This document shows, piece by piece, positions 8,738 to 16,819 of a stretch of 64,000 nucleotides of DNA (position 1 is its first letter; each line of letters begins with the position of its first letter). The position numbers and the translations under genes were made by a program. A model generated the notes under the pieces. That model was not told where the DNA came from. It saw only the letters and a list, made by a program, of their open reading frames with translations, and made no database searches. The stretch covers positions 3,576,001 through 3,640,000 of the forward strand of contig NZ_CP152003.1 of NCBI RefSeq assembly GCF_038595065.1, given 5' to 3'. The stretch comes from Sutcliffiella sp. FSL R7-0096 (GTDB lineage: Bacteria > Bacillota > Bacilli > Bacillales > Bacillaceae_I).

Positions 8738-9769
8738 TTATTCATTTATTTCGTAAACTAATATATCGAATAATTTTCCATCAGTATAAAGCAATATTGC
8801 CCATTCTCCTGACTTTGGAATGTTCACGCTTGAAGGTGCGTGTGCATTTGCTCCATTATTCCCTCCTCCAAGACCTATAGTCCAACCTGTTGTTATGATT
8901 TGATGGACAGTTCCTGTATATCTGTGAAAACCAACGACCGTTAGTTCGGTTTCTCGGGGGTTTTCAACACCCCATAGGTGCCACATCCACTTTTGATTGA
9001 TGTTTATGCTTGGCATATCAGCACCAATAACACCTGATTTATTTTCATTTCCAATAATATTGTCATTGAACGTCACAGCTTTTTTATCCCAATCAACTTT
9101 TTCAAAATTACTTACTTCAACAAAGTTTGGTATTTCTTCAGGTAAAATAATAGAGCCGTCTTTTGCTTTTTCATCTACACTGACAGCTACATCACCGTAG
9201 GCTTTGCCATCCAAGTACACCTGATACTTCCATATGCCTCCATAGGGTACTTGAAATGTAACCGTGAAACGCTGTAAACTTGAGTACCCAGATGAAGGTT
9301 CAATTATTTTTTGAGGAGATAAAACTTGGACTCTTTCACCAGTTTCCTTATTCAACGCAGAAATGGAAAGTTCTTTTCCTTTATAAGTTTTAAAAGGCTC
9401 TGCGAAGTTAAAGATATATCCATAAGGCTTTCCTGCTTCCAATTCAGGATCAGGGAATATGCTAAATAGTATATTCTGATTCTCCTTATATTCATGTCGT
9501 ATTTCCCACATATCAGGAGCACCTGGACCGCCATTTATCTTTTCATTATTTTGCCTGATTAAAAACTCTGTTGAAACGAAGAAGGCTAATAAACAGATGG
9601 CAAAAGTGGAAATGAGGAATACGGCTAATTTATTGGGACTGTTTGGCTTCCCTTTTCCATCTGTAAGGATTGCTTTTCTAATATTATTTTTTTTAAATTC
9701 CGTAAAGTGAATACCTTTGTGCGTCGTTGAATCCATCGCTTTCCGCAACTGTTTAAGCTTGTTCTCCAT
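8738..9769 (-). CDS. Membrane-anchored DUF4871-type protein, likely partner of the ECF sigma factor
   Basis: 343 residues. Residues 1-45 are cytosolic and basic; one membrane segment lies at about 48-68 (LAVFLISTFAICLLAFF); the rest is outside. The external part carries two copies of the DUF4871-like pattern: PDMWEIRHEYKENQ...GGIWKYQVYLDGKAYGDV and VIGADMPSINI...KWMWHLWG...SGEWAILLYTDGKLFD. The gene start overlaps the end of the sigma factor by 17 bp, the arrangement of sigma/anti-sigma pairs, so an anti-sigma or sensor role is inferred. The first of two adjacent ATGs (9772) is also possible. Confidence 0.75.
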   Translation of the reverse strand: MENKLKQLRKAMDSTTHKGIHFTEFKKNNIRKAILTDGKGKPNSPNKLAVFLISTFAICLLAFFVSTEFLIRQNNEKINGGPGAPDMWEIRHEYKENQNILFSIFPDPELEAGKPYGYIFNFAEPFKTYKGKELSISALNKETGERVQVLSPQKIIEPSSGYSSLQRFTVTFQVPYGGIWKYQVYLDGKAYGDVAVSVDEKAKDGSIILPEEIPNFVEVSNFEKVDWDKKAVTFNDNIIGNENKSGVIGADMPSININQKWMWHLWGVENPRETELTVVGFHRYTGTVHQIITTGWTIGLGGGNNGANAHAPSSVNIPKSGEWAILLYTDGKLFDILVYEINE

Positions 9770-10307
9770 CATATCCCCACCTCTCCATCATTTTTTTCAG
9801 CCTTACCCTGGCTCTGCTCAATCTCGTTTTTATCGTATTTGGGTTCACACCTAATATTCCTTTAATTTCTTCAATTGAACATTCCTCATAATAATAAAGA
9901 ATAATAATTTCCCGATACTTAACAGGCAAAGATAATACACTCAAGGAAAGGAATTCTTCCTCGTTGCGCTTCAATAGATTCTTTTCTGGTGACAATTCCT
10001 TTGATGAAAAAAGAGTAAATAGGCTTGAATTAATGACCACTTTTCTAAATGCAGAACTCTTCAAAACATCCTTTGATTTGTTAATAGTCAATCGAAAAAT
10101 CCACGATTTAAATGAGATAATTTCATCTATTTTTTCATATTTCTTGTAGCACGCTATGAATACATCCTGAACAATATCTTCAGCTAACCTCCAGTCCTTC
10201 ACATAGTTATAAGCTAACTTTGTGAGCCGTTCTCCGTACTCATCCATAATAAACTCCAACCATGCATCTCTGTCTTCTAAAGAACCTTGATCCCTAATCT
10301 TTTTCAC
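9753..10307 (-). CDS. ECF-type RNA polymerase sigma factor
   Basis: 184 residues. Region 2 is seen in KLAYNYVKDWRLAEDIVQDV (core and -10 recognition) and region 4 in LPVKYREIIILYYYEECSIE followed by EIKGILGVNPNTIKTRLSRA, a helix-turn-helix for the -35. It overlaps the downstream DUF4871 membrane protein, its probable controller. The regulon is unknown; the paralogous DUF4871 lipoprotein at 6.5 kb is a candidate member. Confidence 0.88.
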   Translation of the reverse strand: MKKIRDQGSLEDRDAWLEFIMDEYGERLTKLAYNYVKDWRLAEDIVQDVFIACYKKYEKIDEIISFKSWIFRLTINKSKDVLKSSAFRKVVINSSLFTLFSSKELSPEKNLLKRNEEEFLSLSVLSLPVKYREIIILYYYEECSIEEIKGILGVNPNTIKTRLSRARVRLKKMMERWGYDGEQA

Positions 10308-10429
10308 ACGCTTCTCACCCCATTTGCCGTATAATGCTAAGACGATTTAGTTAGAAATAGGTTTCATTTCTTTCAAAACTCAATTTCAGTTCAATATCTT
10401 CACTTTTTTTTGACAAAAAAAACACTTAT

Positions 10430-10470
10430 CCTTTTTCCGGATAAGCGCCCTTTAATGGAATAACTAAAAT
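10430..10470. repeat. Hairpin repeat / terminator-like element
   Basis: CTTATCC-TTTTT-CCGGATAAG followed by CGCCCTTTAATGGAATAAC has the same design as the other intergenic repeats (hairpin then GCGCCC). On the minus strand the hairpin is followed by a run of eight T, so it can terminate transcripts entering from the DinB side. Confidence 0.55.
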
Positions 10471-10542
10471 CTGACCTTATTCATAAAATCACTTAATTCT
10501 TATTAAACTAACACCAGTTAATACCAAATGATCTATTTTACA

Positions 10543-11024
10543 TTAATTATTCAAATGAGATGAAAGACCCCGTCCAATAAGGTTTGCAGACACAGGCTTT
10601 TTCCCTACTTCCCTTGCCCAAATTGATAATTGTCCTATATGGTGAATTTCATGAGCAATGAAATGGCGTATAACCTCACCCCAGGTATCCGTTACAATTC
10701 TTCCATCTTGTAAGGTATCGTAAAATAATTGATTTTCCTACTATCATCCCAGATGTTCACAAAGTTCTCCACTTCCGTTCGAAATTCAGCGTCCAATTTT
10801 CGTACCTGATTCAAGCTCTTATAATCATTGAAACTCTCCTCAAAGTCTGTTTTACCTTGTAAAAGGCGTATCCAACTCCATTCTACATAAACTATATGGA
10901 AGAGTGTATGTAGTATACTACCTACACCGCCAGTTCGGTTGCGTAAAAGATCTTCTTCACTTAACTCCTCACACCACCGATACCATTCTTCTCTGACCAT
11001 CCAGTTATATTGAAATGTTTGCAA
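10543..11024 (-). pseudogene. DinB-family protein, frameshifted
   Basis: The 5' part (start TTG at 11022-11024, preceded by GGAGGGG with 5-base spacing) encodes the DinB/YfiT four-helix start QTFQYNWMVREEWYRW and the His region LHTLFHIVYVEWSW. The frame then runs into a stop at 10692. The other frame continues as DTLQDGRIVTDTWGEVIRHF, AHEIHHIGQLSIWAREV to a TAA at 10543-10545, the expected DinB ending with its metal-binding HEIHH. Restoring one A in the AAAA run near 10735 gives one continuous reading frame. Either a real pseudogene or a sequencing error in a homopolymer. Confidence 0.85.
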
Positions 11025-11204
11025 TGAAACCCCTCCATACTTCAAGAATATGACAACTGATAAAACACTTCACTTCTGAGAATAAAACAAAGCAAACTCC
11101 AGTATTACTATTTCAACTAAATAGTATAGATTCCTTCTTAAACATGCCCTCAGTTTCGGTGGAATTTTCACAATCTTGATACTTACAAAATCTTATAGCC
11201 ATGC

Positions 11205-11258
11205 GTTCATCAACCATCTGGCCCATATAAAACGATCGCTGTCCATTTTTTAGATGAA
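11205..11258. repeat. Hairpin repeat fragment
   Basis: CAACCATCTGGCCCATATAA matches the left end of the MITE-like repeats (ACAATCTGGCCC), followed by CGATCGCTGTCC. It abuts the IS110 remnant on its right. Confidence 0.45.
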
Positions 11259-11259
11259 C

Positions 11260-11556
11260 AAGACTATGTGTATATTATGGGGGGAACTGTAGATGCGTAT
11301 CAACTTTGCGAGCTATTCTACACTGAAGAGTTGAAGCCTCATAGAAAAAGAGGAAATCAGTTATTAAAACTGAGAAGCCTCATAGAAAAAGAGGAAATCA
11401 GTTATTAAAACTGAGAAACCTCACCAGACAGCAGGAAGCAATTGTAAGTGTTTCATCTCAAACAAAATTACAATCACAAATTCTATTGGATCAGGTATTT
11501 CCTGAGTATCGAGGTGTTTTTGGAAATCTATATTCTAAAGTCTCTTTAATGTATTC
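11260..11556 (+). pseudogene. IS110-family transposase fragment with tandem duplication
   Basis: The plus strand encodes DAYQLCELFYTEELKPHRKR, then after correction GNQLLKLRNLTRQQEAI and QILLDQVFPEYRGVFGNLYS KVSL, which I recognise as the middle of IS110-type (DEDD) transposases. The start, the N-terminal DEDD domain and the C-terminal domain are missing. A 41-bp segment is present twice in tandem (11333-11373 and 11374-11414), which shifts the frame; removing one copy restores a continuous reading. It is a relic of a lost insertion sequence. Confidence 0.75.
11333..11414. repeat. Perfect 41-bp tandem duplication
   Basis: Two identical 41-base units beginning GAAGCCTCATAGAAAAAGAG lie head to tail, followed by a diverging third start (GAAACCTCAC). 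The unit length is not a multiple of three and breaks the IS110 frame, so it arose after or as part of inactivation. Confidence 0.95.
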
Positions 11557-11711
11557 CACTATCCTGTAGATAAGGAGCAGAATAGTTGAATAAATTAAAC
11601 AAGAACAACCACATCTATGACTGTTCCTGTTGTTTTGGTTTTGGATTCTTTGTTGTTTTAAATGAATTTCTAACCTTATAAACATGATAATTGTAATTGA
11701 GTTTTCTTTAC

Positions 11712-12233
11712 CTACTTATCCATTCTTACTATGTTCTGCTTTCGCCAACCATAGTGAGTCATTCCACGAGGTTTGTATACCGATAACCCTGTGACCACAA
11801 GTAATACCAATAATCCACCAACAGCGTGTATAACAAGGGACAGTCTTAACTCACGGAGGTCGGTGCTGAATAATATCGTCTCTGCTGCTACATTTGCAAT
11901 ATAACTAATTGGCTCCAGTTGTAAGTACAAGACGATAGTTGCAACCAGCGTTAACAATAATTTTATTAAAACCCAATAATGACGGAACAATCCCCACTTT
12001 GTGCCTAACGATTGAATGAGACCGCTTAACAAAGAGAATATACTCAACGGAACAATGACAAGCAACGTAATTAATTCCAGCGATAGGTAAGATGCTCTAA
12101 CCACCTGTTCATTCTCACTATTCAAACCGACAATAGAAAGAACAAGAAAACAAGCAATAGCTCCAATCCAGCCAAGAGTAGAAACGATATGTATCAAAAG
12201 TGCAAACTTTCGGATGCGTGGTGTCATCATCAC
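11712..12233 (-). CDS. Four-helix membrane protein (DUF2269-like)
   Basis: 173 residues, very hydrophobic, with four predicted membrane helices: about 8-30 (FALLIHIVSTLGWIGAIACF), 50-72, 82-104 and 130-152. The H in helix 1 (LIHIVSTLGWIGA) and the general plan resemble DUF2269/CopD-like small membrane proteins. Function unknown. Its start overlaps the upstream 65-residue gene by 4 bp, so the two form an operon. Confidence 0.7.
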   Translation of the reverse strand: MMMTPRIRKFALLIHIVSTLGWIGAIACFLVLSIVGLNSENEQVVRASYLSLELITLLVIVPLSIFSLLSGLIQSLGTKWGLFRHYWVLIKLLLTLVATIVLYLQLEPISYIANVAAETILFSTDLRELRLSLVIHAVGGLLVLLVVTGLSVYKPRGMTHYGWRKQNIVRMDK

Positions 12234-12427
12234 GATTCGATAATACCTTGTTTTATTATCGAAACATCGTTGCCAACTCCATTAAGTGAAAAGTGGCGAT
12301 TGGGTCCATGTTCTCCACCGATACCTGTAACTTTCATAATTACAAATAATAAAACTAAAACAATAACAATTATCCCAAAGACTTTTACCCACCGTGGGGT
12401 ACTTGGTGGTCCTTCTTGTTTAGTCAT
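12230..12427 (-). CDS. Small single-pass membrane protein
   Basis: 65 residues with one membrane helix (WVKVFGIIVIVLVLLFVIMK, about 13-32) and a short outer tail (GGEHGPNRHFSLNG). An ATG at 12427 is preceded by GGAGG. It is the first gene of a pair with the four-helix membrane protein, coupled by an ATGA overlap. Small proteins of this shape (short cytosolic arm, helix, GGxHGP-like segment) are frequent next to DUF2269-type genes in Bacillus; the function is unknown. Confidence 0.7.
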   Translation of the reverse strand: MTKQEGPPSTPRWVKVFGIIVIVLVLLFVIMKVTGIGGEHGPNRHFSLNGVGNDVSIIKQGIIES

Positions 12428-12589
12428 GAAATCCTCCCAATTTTATGCTTTTAAATATATTTAATTATAACAAAGTTTATAAGCCCTCTTACAGTATGAG
12501 GCTGGTAGCATTAGAACATTTTTTCACAAGCACTTTAGAAATATAGTGTTGTGTTGCACAGTATTACGTCTACTCCGCATATAATGAGT

Positions 12590-13490
12590 TGTTATAGTGA
12601 TAGGTAAGCTTTTGACGTTATCTCCAGCTTTTCCCCCACTTCACACCGTACAGGCGAGTTTCCCAGCATACGGCGTTCCAACTAATCCAATTCATTCAAG
12701 ATTTTTATGATTATGCAAAGGAGAATCAGATTGCTTCGTTCAGACATTGCTTTCGCAATTTATTGACTTCTATGAGTTGCTTTTCATTTAACTTAAGTGA
12801 GTTTAAAAGCACTTGTATTTTCTCTAAATCTCTCAAATGTATAAGGAGATGTACAGATTTATGCAATATCATTAAGTTTCCGTATGAATCATCTTTGGTG
12901 AGATGGTACGGTGTCTTATGGTGGCAATGCCATTCATCGAGTCCTAATTCAACCCCTGTAACAGCACATTTCCCATATTGTGCAATAAATCTACTAATTC
13001 GGTTATCGTTGTATTCGATGGAACGGCTCGGTATGAACTGTTTCATCACACGAGTAAGCGTTTGTTTATTGATTGCTCGCAAGTTTTTATGAATTTTGTC
13101 CCTACCTACGGTAGTGTAGTTACAAATAGTTTGAGAGAAGTTCAGATTTACCTTGCAACGTTGGGCATGAATTGGGATAAGTACCATTTCTTTTATTTTG
13201 AAGAGCTTACACTCATATCCCTTGTACCGTTTCTGTAAGGATTTTGGAAAGTCCTGAAACGTAGCTTCTTTTCTCAATTCTTTTAAACGATTAAACAATG
13301 CTTTATGAAGACGATAGTTCAGCTCGGTTAAATCATCAGTGATGTGTGAAGCTGCTGAATAATAATTTTGGATTCCCATTATAACTGTATTAAAGCGCCA
13401 AACATTCTCAACCGATTGGTGTTTCTGAATCTCTTTGATTGTTTGTCTTACTTTTATCTGTGCATTTTTGAGCGCATTCTTTGTCATGTG
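12590..13490 (-). mobile_element. 3' fragment of a group II intron
   Basis: The minus strand holds the C-terminal half of an intron-encoded protein (maturase and HNH parts, 12726-13487), followed by a candidate domain V (about 12636-12676: CGCCGTATGC, GGGAAACTC, TGTACGGTGTG) and domain VI (AGCTGGAGATAACGTC to CTATCAC). The catalytic RNA domains I-III and the reverse transcriptase part should lie to the right but are absent; the element is 5'-truncated. The exact 3' end is estimated from the CTATCAC motif. Confidence 0.75.
12726..13487 (-). pseudogene. Group II intron protein, maturase and HNH part only
   Basis: 253 residues that match the thumb/domain X (maturase) and DNA-binding/endonuclease end of group II intron proteins. 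QNYYSAASHITDDLTELNYR LHKALFNRL is the X-domain region, and the HNH endonuclease runs from CAVTGVELGLDEWHCHHKTP to NLMILHKSVHLLIH. Full-length proteins are about 600 residues; the whole reverse transcriptase (fingers/palm with YADD) is missing. It cannot retrohome alone. Confidence 0.85.
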
Positions 13491-13906
13491 TGAGCGAGCG
13501 ACATAGAGGGTTCAGTAATCGTTTTAAACAACACTGTATAGACAAAGAATATTCCGATGTAACGGTGGGTCATTATTTCAAACAGTCAGCCAGGTTTATG
13601 GACTACCTTTCTTCTCAGAAAGTTATGGATTGTAAAGGTATTAATCTACAATACTCCTAAATTTTCAGCAGCTTATTATTTGAATCCTACTAGTAGATTT
13701 TTTTCGTGATTACCATAAAATTCTGAATATTTAATGAAAAACTAGCAATTGTAGATTCATTCGACAGTAAATATCTACATTTTGCTAGTTTTAATTATTA
13801 AATGCATTCTCTCTCTAATTGTTATTTATATATGCTTTGATCGAAATATTTTCATAATAACATTATTTCGGGTTTAAATATGAATTTTAAATTTGTGTAC
13901 TTCTAT
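13491..13906. other. Intergenic scar with a long hairpin
   Basis: No gene is supported. The left part (to about 13640) is the unidentified sequence next to the intron breakpoint. At 13737-13791 a long inverted repeat (AAAACTAGCAA then GTAGA, paired with TCTAC then TTGCTAGTTTT) can act as a terminator for the znuA-like gene that ends at 13907 on the minus strand. Confidence 0.5.
13737..13791. terminator. Hairpin after the metal-binding lipoprotein gene
   Basis: Arms AAAACTAGCAA/TTGCTAGTTTT plus inner GTAGA/TCTAC, with T/A tracts on both sides, so it can work in both directions. Confidence 0.6.
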
Positions 13907-14857
13907 TCAATCCAAACCTTCACCTAACACCTTAATATTATTTTTCATTATTGAAAGATAATCCTCTTTTGCTTCACGTCTGTCTTCAGAAAGTGACTCT
14001 AAATTGTGCAAGAAAAGCGGACTTGTTCCAGTTTCATTTTGGACAGTTTTGGCAACTTTATTGTTCAAATTTTCCTCGAAGAATAAATGCGTAAGTCCTT
14101 CTTCTCCCATTAAGTTAATGATTTCAATCAACTGTTGTTGTGAAGGTTCATCACTTGGTGATATTCCACTGATGCCTATTTGCTCAAGACCATATCTTTC
14201 TTCCCAATATCCGTAAGCAGAATGGGATACAATAAATTTCTTTTTTTCGGCACTTTTTATCATTTCATTGAATTCTGCATCCAGCTTTTCTAAATCCCTT
14301 TTCAAAGAAATAAAGTTTGCCTCAAAAATCTCTTTTTCTTCTGGATATAATTCTACTAGTGATTTTTTGATATTGTCAGCTACTTCTATTGAACGTATAG
14401 GGTCTAGCCAAAAATGAGGGTCCACTTCACTCTTTTCATTTTCATGTTTTTTTTCATCATCGCTATGTTGATCTTTTGCTGAGCTTTTTAATAGCGTAAT
14501 ATTTTCAGTTGCATTTACAATCATTACCTGCTCATCCTCTAAAGATTCAATAATAGACATGGCAAAACCTTCTAAACCTGTACCTGAATAAATAAAGGCA
14601 TCTCCTTTTGCCACTTTCACCATCTCACTAGGCGATAAATCAATGGAGTGTGCATCGGAGCCAGGAGGTACTATATTCTCAATGGAAACCAAACTGCCAC
14701 CAATCCTTTTTGTAAAATACTCTAATGGATAAATTGTTGTAAATATTGTAAGTTGTTTGTATTCCTTATCTTCATTTATTGATTGATCTGCAATACACCC
14801 ACTAATTAAACTGATAATGATAAAAGATATCATCAAAAATTTTATTCTCTTATACAT
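13907..14857 (-). CDS. Zinc-type ABC transporter substrate-binding lipoprotein
   Basis: 316 residues of the cluster 9 (ZnuA/AdcA/TroA) family. The signal peptide ends in the lipobox ISGCIA. Metal ligands expected in the family are visible: H in PPGSDAHSID, H in EVDPHFWLDP, H in FIVSHSAYGYW, and the acidic end in GTSPLFLHNLESLS. A His/acid-rich loop (KDQHSDDEKKHENEKSE) precedes the second ligand, the mark of zinc members. No permease or ATPase gene is adjacent, so it either supplies a distant ABC system or scavenges zinc. A Zur-like box sits 32 bp before the start. Confidence 0.88.
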   Translation of the reverse strand: MYKRIKFLMISFIIISLISGCIADQSINEDKEYKQLTIFTTIYPLEYFTKRIGGSLVSIENIVPPGSDAHSIDLSPSEMVKVAKGDAFIYSGTGLEGFAMSIIESLEDEQVMIVNATENITLLKSSAKDQHSDDEKKHENEKSEVDPHFWLDPIRSIEVADNIKKSLVELYPEEKEIFEANFISLKRDLEKLDAEFNEMIKSAEKKKFIVSHSAYGYWEERYGLEQIGISGISPSDEPSQQQLIEIINLMGEEGLTHLFFEENLNNKVAKTVQNETGTSPLFLHNLESLSEDRREAKEDYLSIMKNNIKVLGEGLD

Positions 14858-14888
14858 GACATTACTCCTCTAAATGATGTATTTCCAT

Positions 14889-14906
14889 AAGTAATCATTA
14901 CGATTT
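14889..14906 (-). promoter_or_regulatory. Zur-box-like operator
   Basis: On the minus strand the sequence is AAATCGTAATGATTACTT, which matches the Bacillus Zur consensus (TCGTAATNATTACGA core) except in the last bases of the right arm. It is 32 bp upstream of the zinc-binding lipoprotein start, where a repressor would block transcription. Confidence 0.7.
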
Positions 14907-14940
14907 ATAAATTATTTCTACTTAACCATAAACTTAATAT

Positions 14941-15675
14941 TTATATGGTCCAATAAGTTAAAGTATCCCATATCCCTAAAACAACTAAAAATGCACCGGC
15001 AACTTTTTGTATTATACTTCCCACACGTTTTCCTTTCTTCATTACCATGCCACCAGCTTCGAAAAACCATATTAGAAACATTAATATAAGTATTGGCACC
15101 GTAGTTCCTATCGCGAATACGGAAGGAAGAACCATACCATATGATTCCGTTAATGCAACCGGCATAAGGCTTAAAAAGAATAGGACGAACATGGTCGGAC
15201 AAAATCCTAAGGAAAAACTGAAGCCTAACAAAAAAGATCCCCATTTTTTTGATTTAATATTTTCACCAGCAATATTGAGTATAGGGAGGTGCCAATTCAT
15301 TTTTAGATATCCTAATAAAAATAGTCCTACCGCAATCAACAGCGGTCCAGTCAATTTCCGTATCCAGGGAAAATAAAGGGTCAGTGAAGACTGAATTTCT
15401 CGACCAAATAACCAAATTAAAAGCCCAAGAGATGTAAAGGCTACAATTTTACCTAAAGTGAATAATATGACATCCCCCCAAGCCACTTGTTTATCAAGCG
15501 ACTTTTTTCCAAAAAGGGTTATTGCCCCAATATTCCCAGTCAATTGGCAAGGAACCATCGATCCCACAATACCTAACAAAAAGGCATATAAAAGTGTAAC
15601 CTCTTTAAATGAAATCGCAACATTCGAAAGTGGGACTGTAATGGAGTTTGTAATCCCATTCATAATTTCGTACAT
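14941..15675 (-). CDS. CcdA/DsbD-like heavy-metal-associated membrane protein
   Basis: 244 residues, six or seven membrane helices. It has the two hallmarks of the DsbD_2/SafE-like group: GSMVPCQLTGN in the first helix and GFSFSLGFCPTMFVLF in the fourth, each with a Cys-Pro type site. CcdA relatives carry reducing equivalents across the membrane; a metal-transfer role is inferred from context. The start is set at MYEIMNG by comparison with the broken paralogue at 53731-54160, which starts MYEIFNK. A copper-type regulatory motif lies 50 bp upstream. Confidence 0.78.
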   Translation of the reverse strand: MYEIMNGITNSITVPLSNVAISFKEVTLLYAFLLGIVGSMVPCQLTGNIGAITLFGKKSLDKQVAWGDVILFTLGKIVAFTSLGLLIWLFGREIQSSLTLYFPWIRKLTGPLLIAVGLFLLGYLKMNWHLPILNIAGENIKSKKWGSFLLGFSFSLGFCPTMFVLFFLSLMPVALTESYGMVLPSVFAIGTTVPILILMFLIWFFEAGGMVMKKGKRVGSIIQKVAGAFLVVLGIWDTLTYWTI

Positions 15676-15724
15676 TAAACCACACCATTTCATACTGTTT
15701 TTATCTTAATTGTAAGATAAAAAT

Positions 15725-15740
15725 GTGCAGATATTATGAA
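15725..15740 (-). promoter_or_regulatory. Copper-island motif, site c
   Basis: Minus strand TTCATAATATCTGCAC, followed by a TTACAAT-like -10. It shares ATAAT-TCTGCA with the sites before the multicopper oxidase and YdhK and stands 50 bases before the start codon. Confidence 0.5.
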
Positions 15741-15753
15741 GAAACACACTTAT

Positions 15754-16653
15754 TCATTTATTTGTAACTATTACCTTTCCTACCATCCCAGCTTTCTTAT
15801 GACCTGGAACCGTGCAATAAAATTCATATTCCCCTATCTCAAGAGGGGTGAAACGAATCTCATTTTTACTATTTGCAAGAGCGTGCAGATGCAAAGGTCC
15901 CTTTAAATTATGATGACTACTTTCCATTGTTTTTACTGATAAGCCTTTTATCTCTATATCATGTTCCACTCCATCCATGTTGTTTAATTGAAGAATGATT
16001 TCCTCTCCTACTTTTGCCACAAAAGATGCAGGTGTGTAAGCATTGTTTACCGCCTGAACAGAAACTACCTTTGGATCTTTTGTGCCAGTAGCACGATGCT
16101 GATGTCCATGATCTGCTGATGGTTTTACTGCACCATGACTTAATTGAAAACCAAGAATCAGGTATGCACTAATTCCTACCATTGAGAAAAGTGGCTTTAA
16201 ATACCACGATTTATTAAACTTATTTTGATCTTGGTTAGATTGACAAAACACAAAAAACAATAATAACGAACAAACACTTATCGTTAACAATAGGATTATC
16301 AAGAAGAATACATCCTTAGTTGAAATCATTTCTCCCAGCATAGCACCCATCATACCACCCATTAAACCTGACATGGCTCCTTCAATAGACGTAAGTAATC
16401 CGAGTCCTACACCCGCGAGTATACCAGCAACCATACCTAAAAATAGTGCAATTATTGTGGAGCTGAATAAGTCCCCTTGGTACATTACGCCAAATGTCAA
16501 TCCAACTATCAAACTTATGGTCATTGCATAAGTCATGGATAAAATCATTCCCGCCATGGAAGGCAATCGTTTCTTCAATATTCTTGAAAGTACTAGGATT
16601 ATACCTATTTCCATAATCAATGTTAATAAAATATACCAATAAAATACATGCAT
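15754..16653 (-). CDS. Membrane protein with C-terminal cupredoxin domain
   Basis: 299 residues from the ATG at 16653, chosen because GAGGGGAGGGG stands six bases upstream. About six helices fill residues 1-170 (including a Gly/Met-rich stretch GAMSGLMGGMMGAMLG). A linker rich in His (ADHGHQHRATG) leads to a cupredoxin (about 195-299) with type 1 copper ligands: the first His in DGVEHDIEI and the C-x-x-x-x-H-x-x-x-x-M loop CTVPGHKKAGM. It should hold copper outside the membrane. Divergent from the Csp gene; a copper-island motif lies upstream. Confidence 0.8.
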   Translation of the reverse strand: MHVFYWYILLTLIMEIGIILVLSRILKKRLPSMAGMILSMTYAMTISLIVGLTFGVMYQGDLFSSTIIALFLGMVAGILAGVGLGLLTSIEGAMSGLMGGMMGAMLGEMISTKDVFFLIILLLTISVCSLLLFFVFCQSNQDQNKFNKSWYLKPLFSMVGISAYLILGFQLSHGAVKPSADHGHQHRATGTKDPKVVSVQAVNNAYTPASFVAKVGEEIILQLNNMDGVEHDIEIKGLSVKTMESSHHNLKGPLHLHALANSKNEIRFTPLEIGEYEFYCTVPGHKKAGMVGKVIVTNK

Positions 16654-16724
16654 CGCGTACCCCTCCCCTCTAACATATCTATGCAAATGATGGTGGGACA
16701 TGTATGCTGTAGTTTTACAATACT

Positions 16725-16740
16725 GTGCAGATAATAAGGA
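16725..16740 (-). promoter_or_regulatory. Copper-island motif, site d
   Basis: Minus strand TCCTTATTATCTGCAC, upstream of the cupredoxin membrane protein (72 bases before its chosen start). It shares TCTGCAC with site c. Confidence 0.45.
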
Positions 16741-16819
16741 TTTTTATTTTTAAGTATTAGGAAGTTAGCTGGAGGGGTACACCATTAATGTTTAATAAAT
16801 CTTGAAAGGAGTTTTTCCA

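Noticed and set aside
2201-11024. A true integron
   Set aside because: No integron integrase and no proven attC structure in the window; reported only as cassette-like.
11491-11685. Minus-strand frame of 64 codons in the IS110 relic
   Set aside because: It is antisense to the recognisable transposase end and lacks a ribosome binding site.
16770-16785. GGAGGGGTACACC before csp as a CsoR box
   Set aside because: Only one half-site is present; not enough to call.
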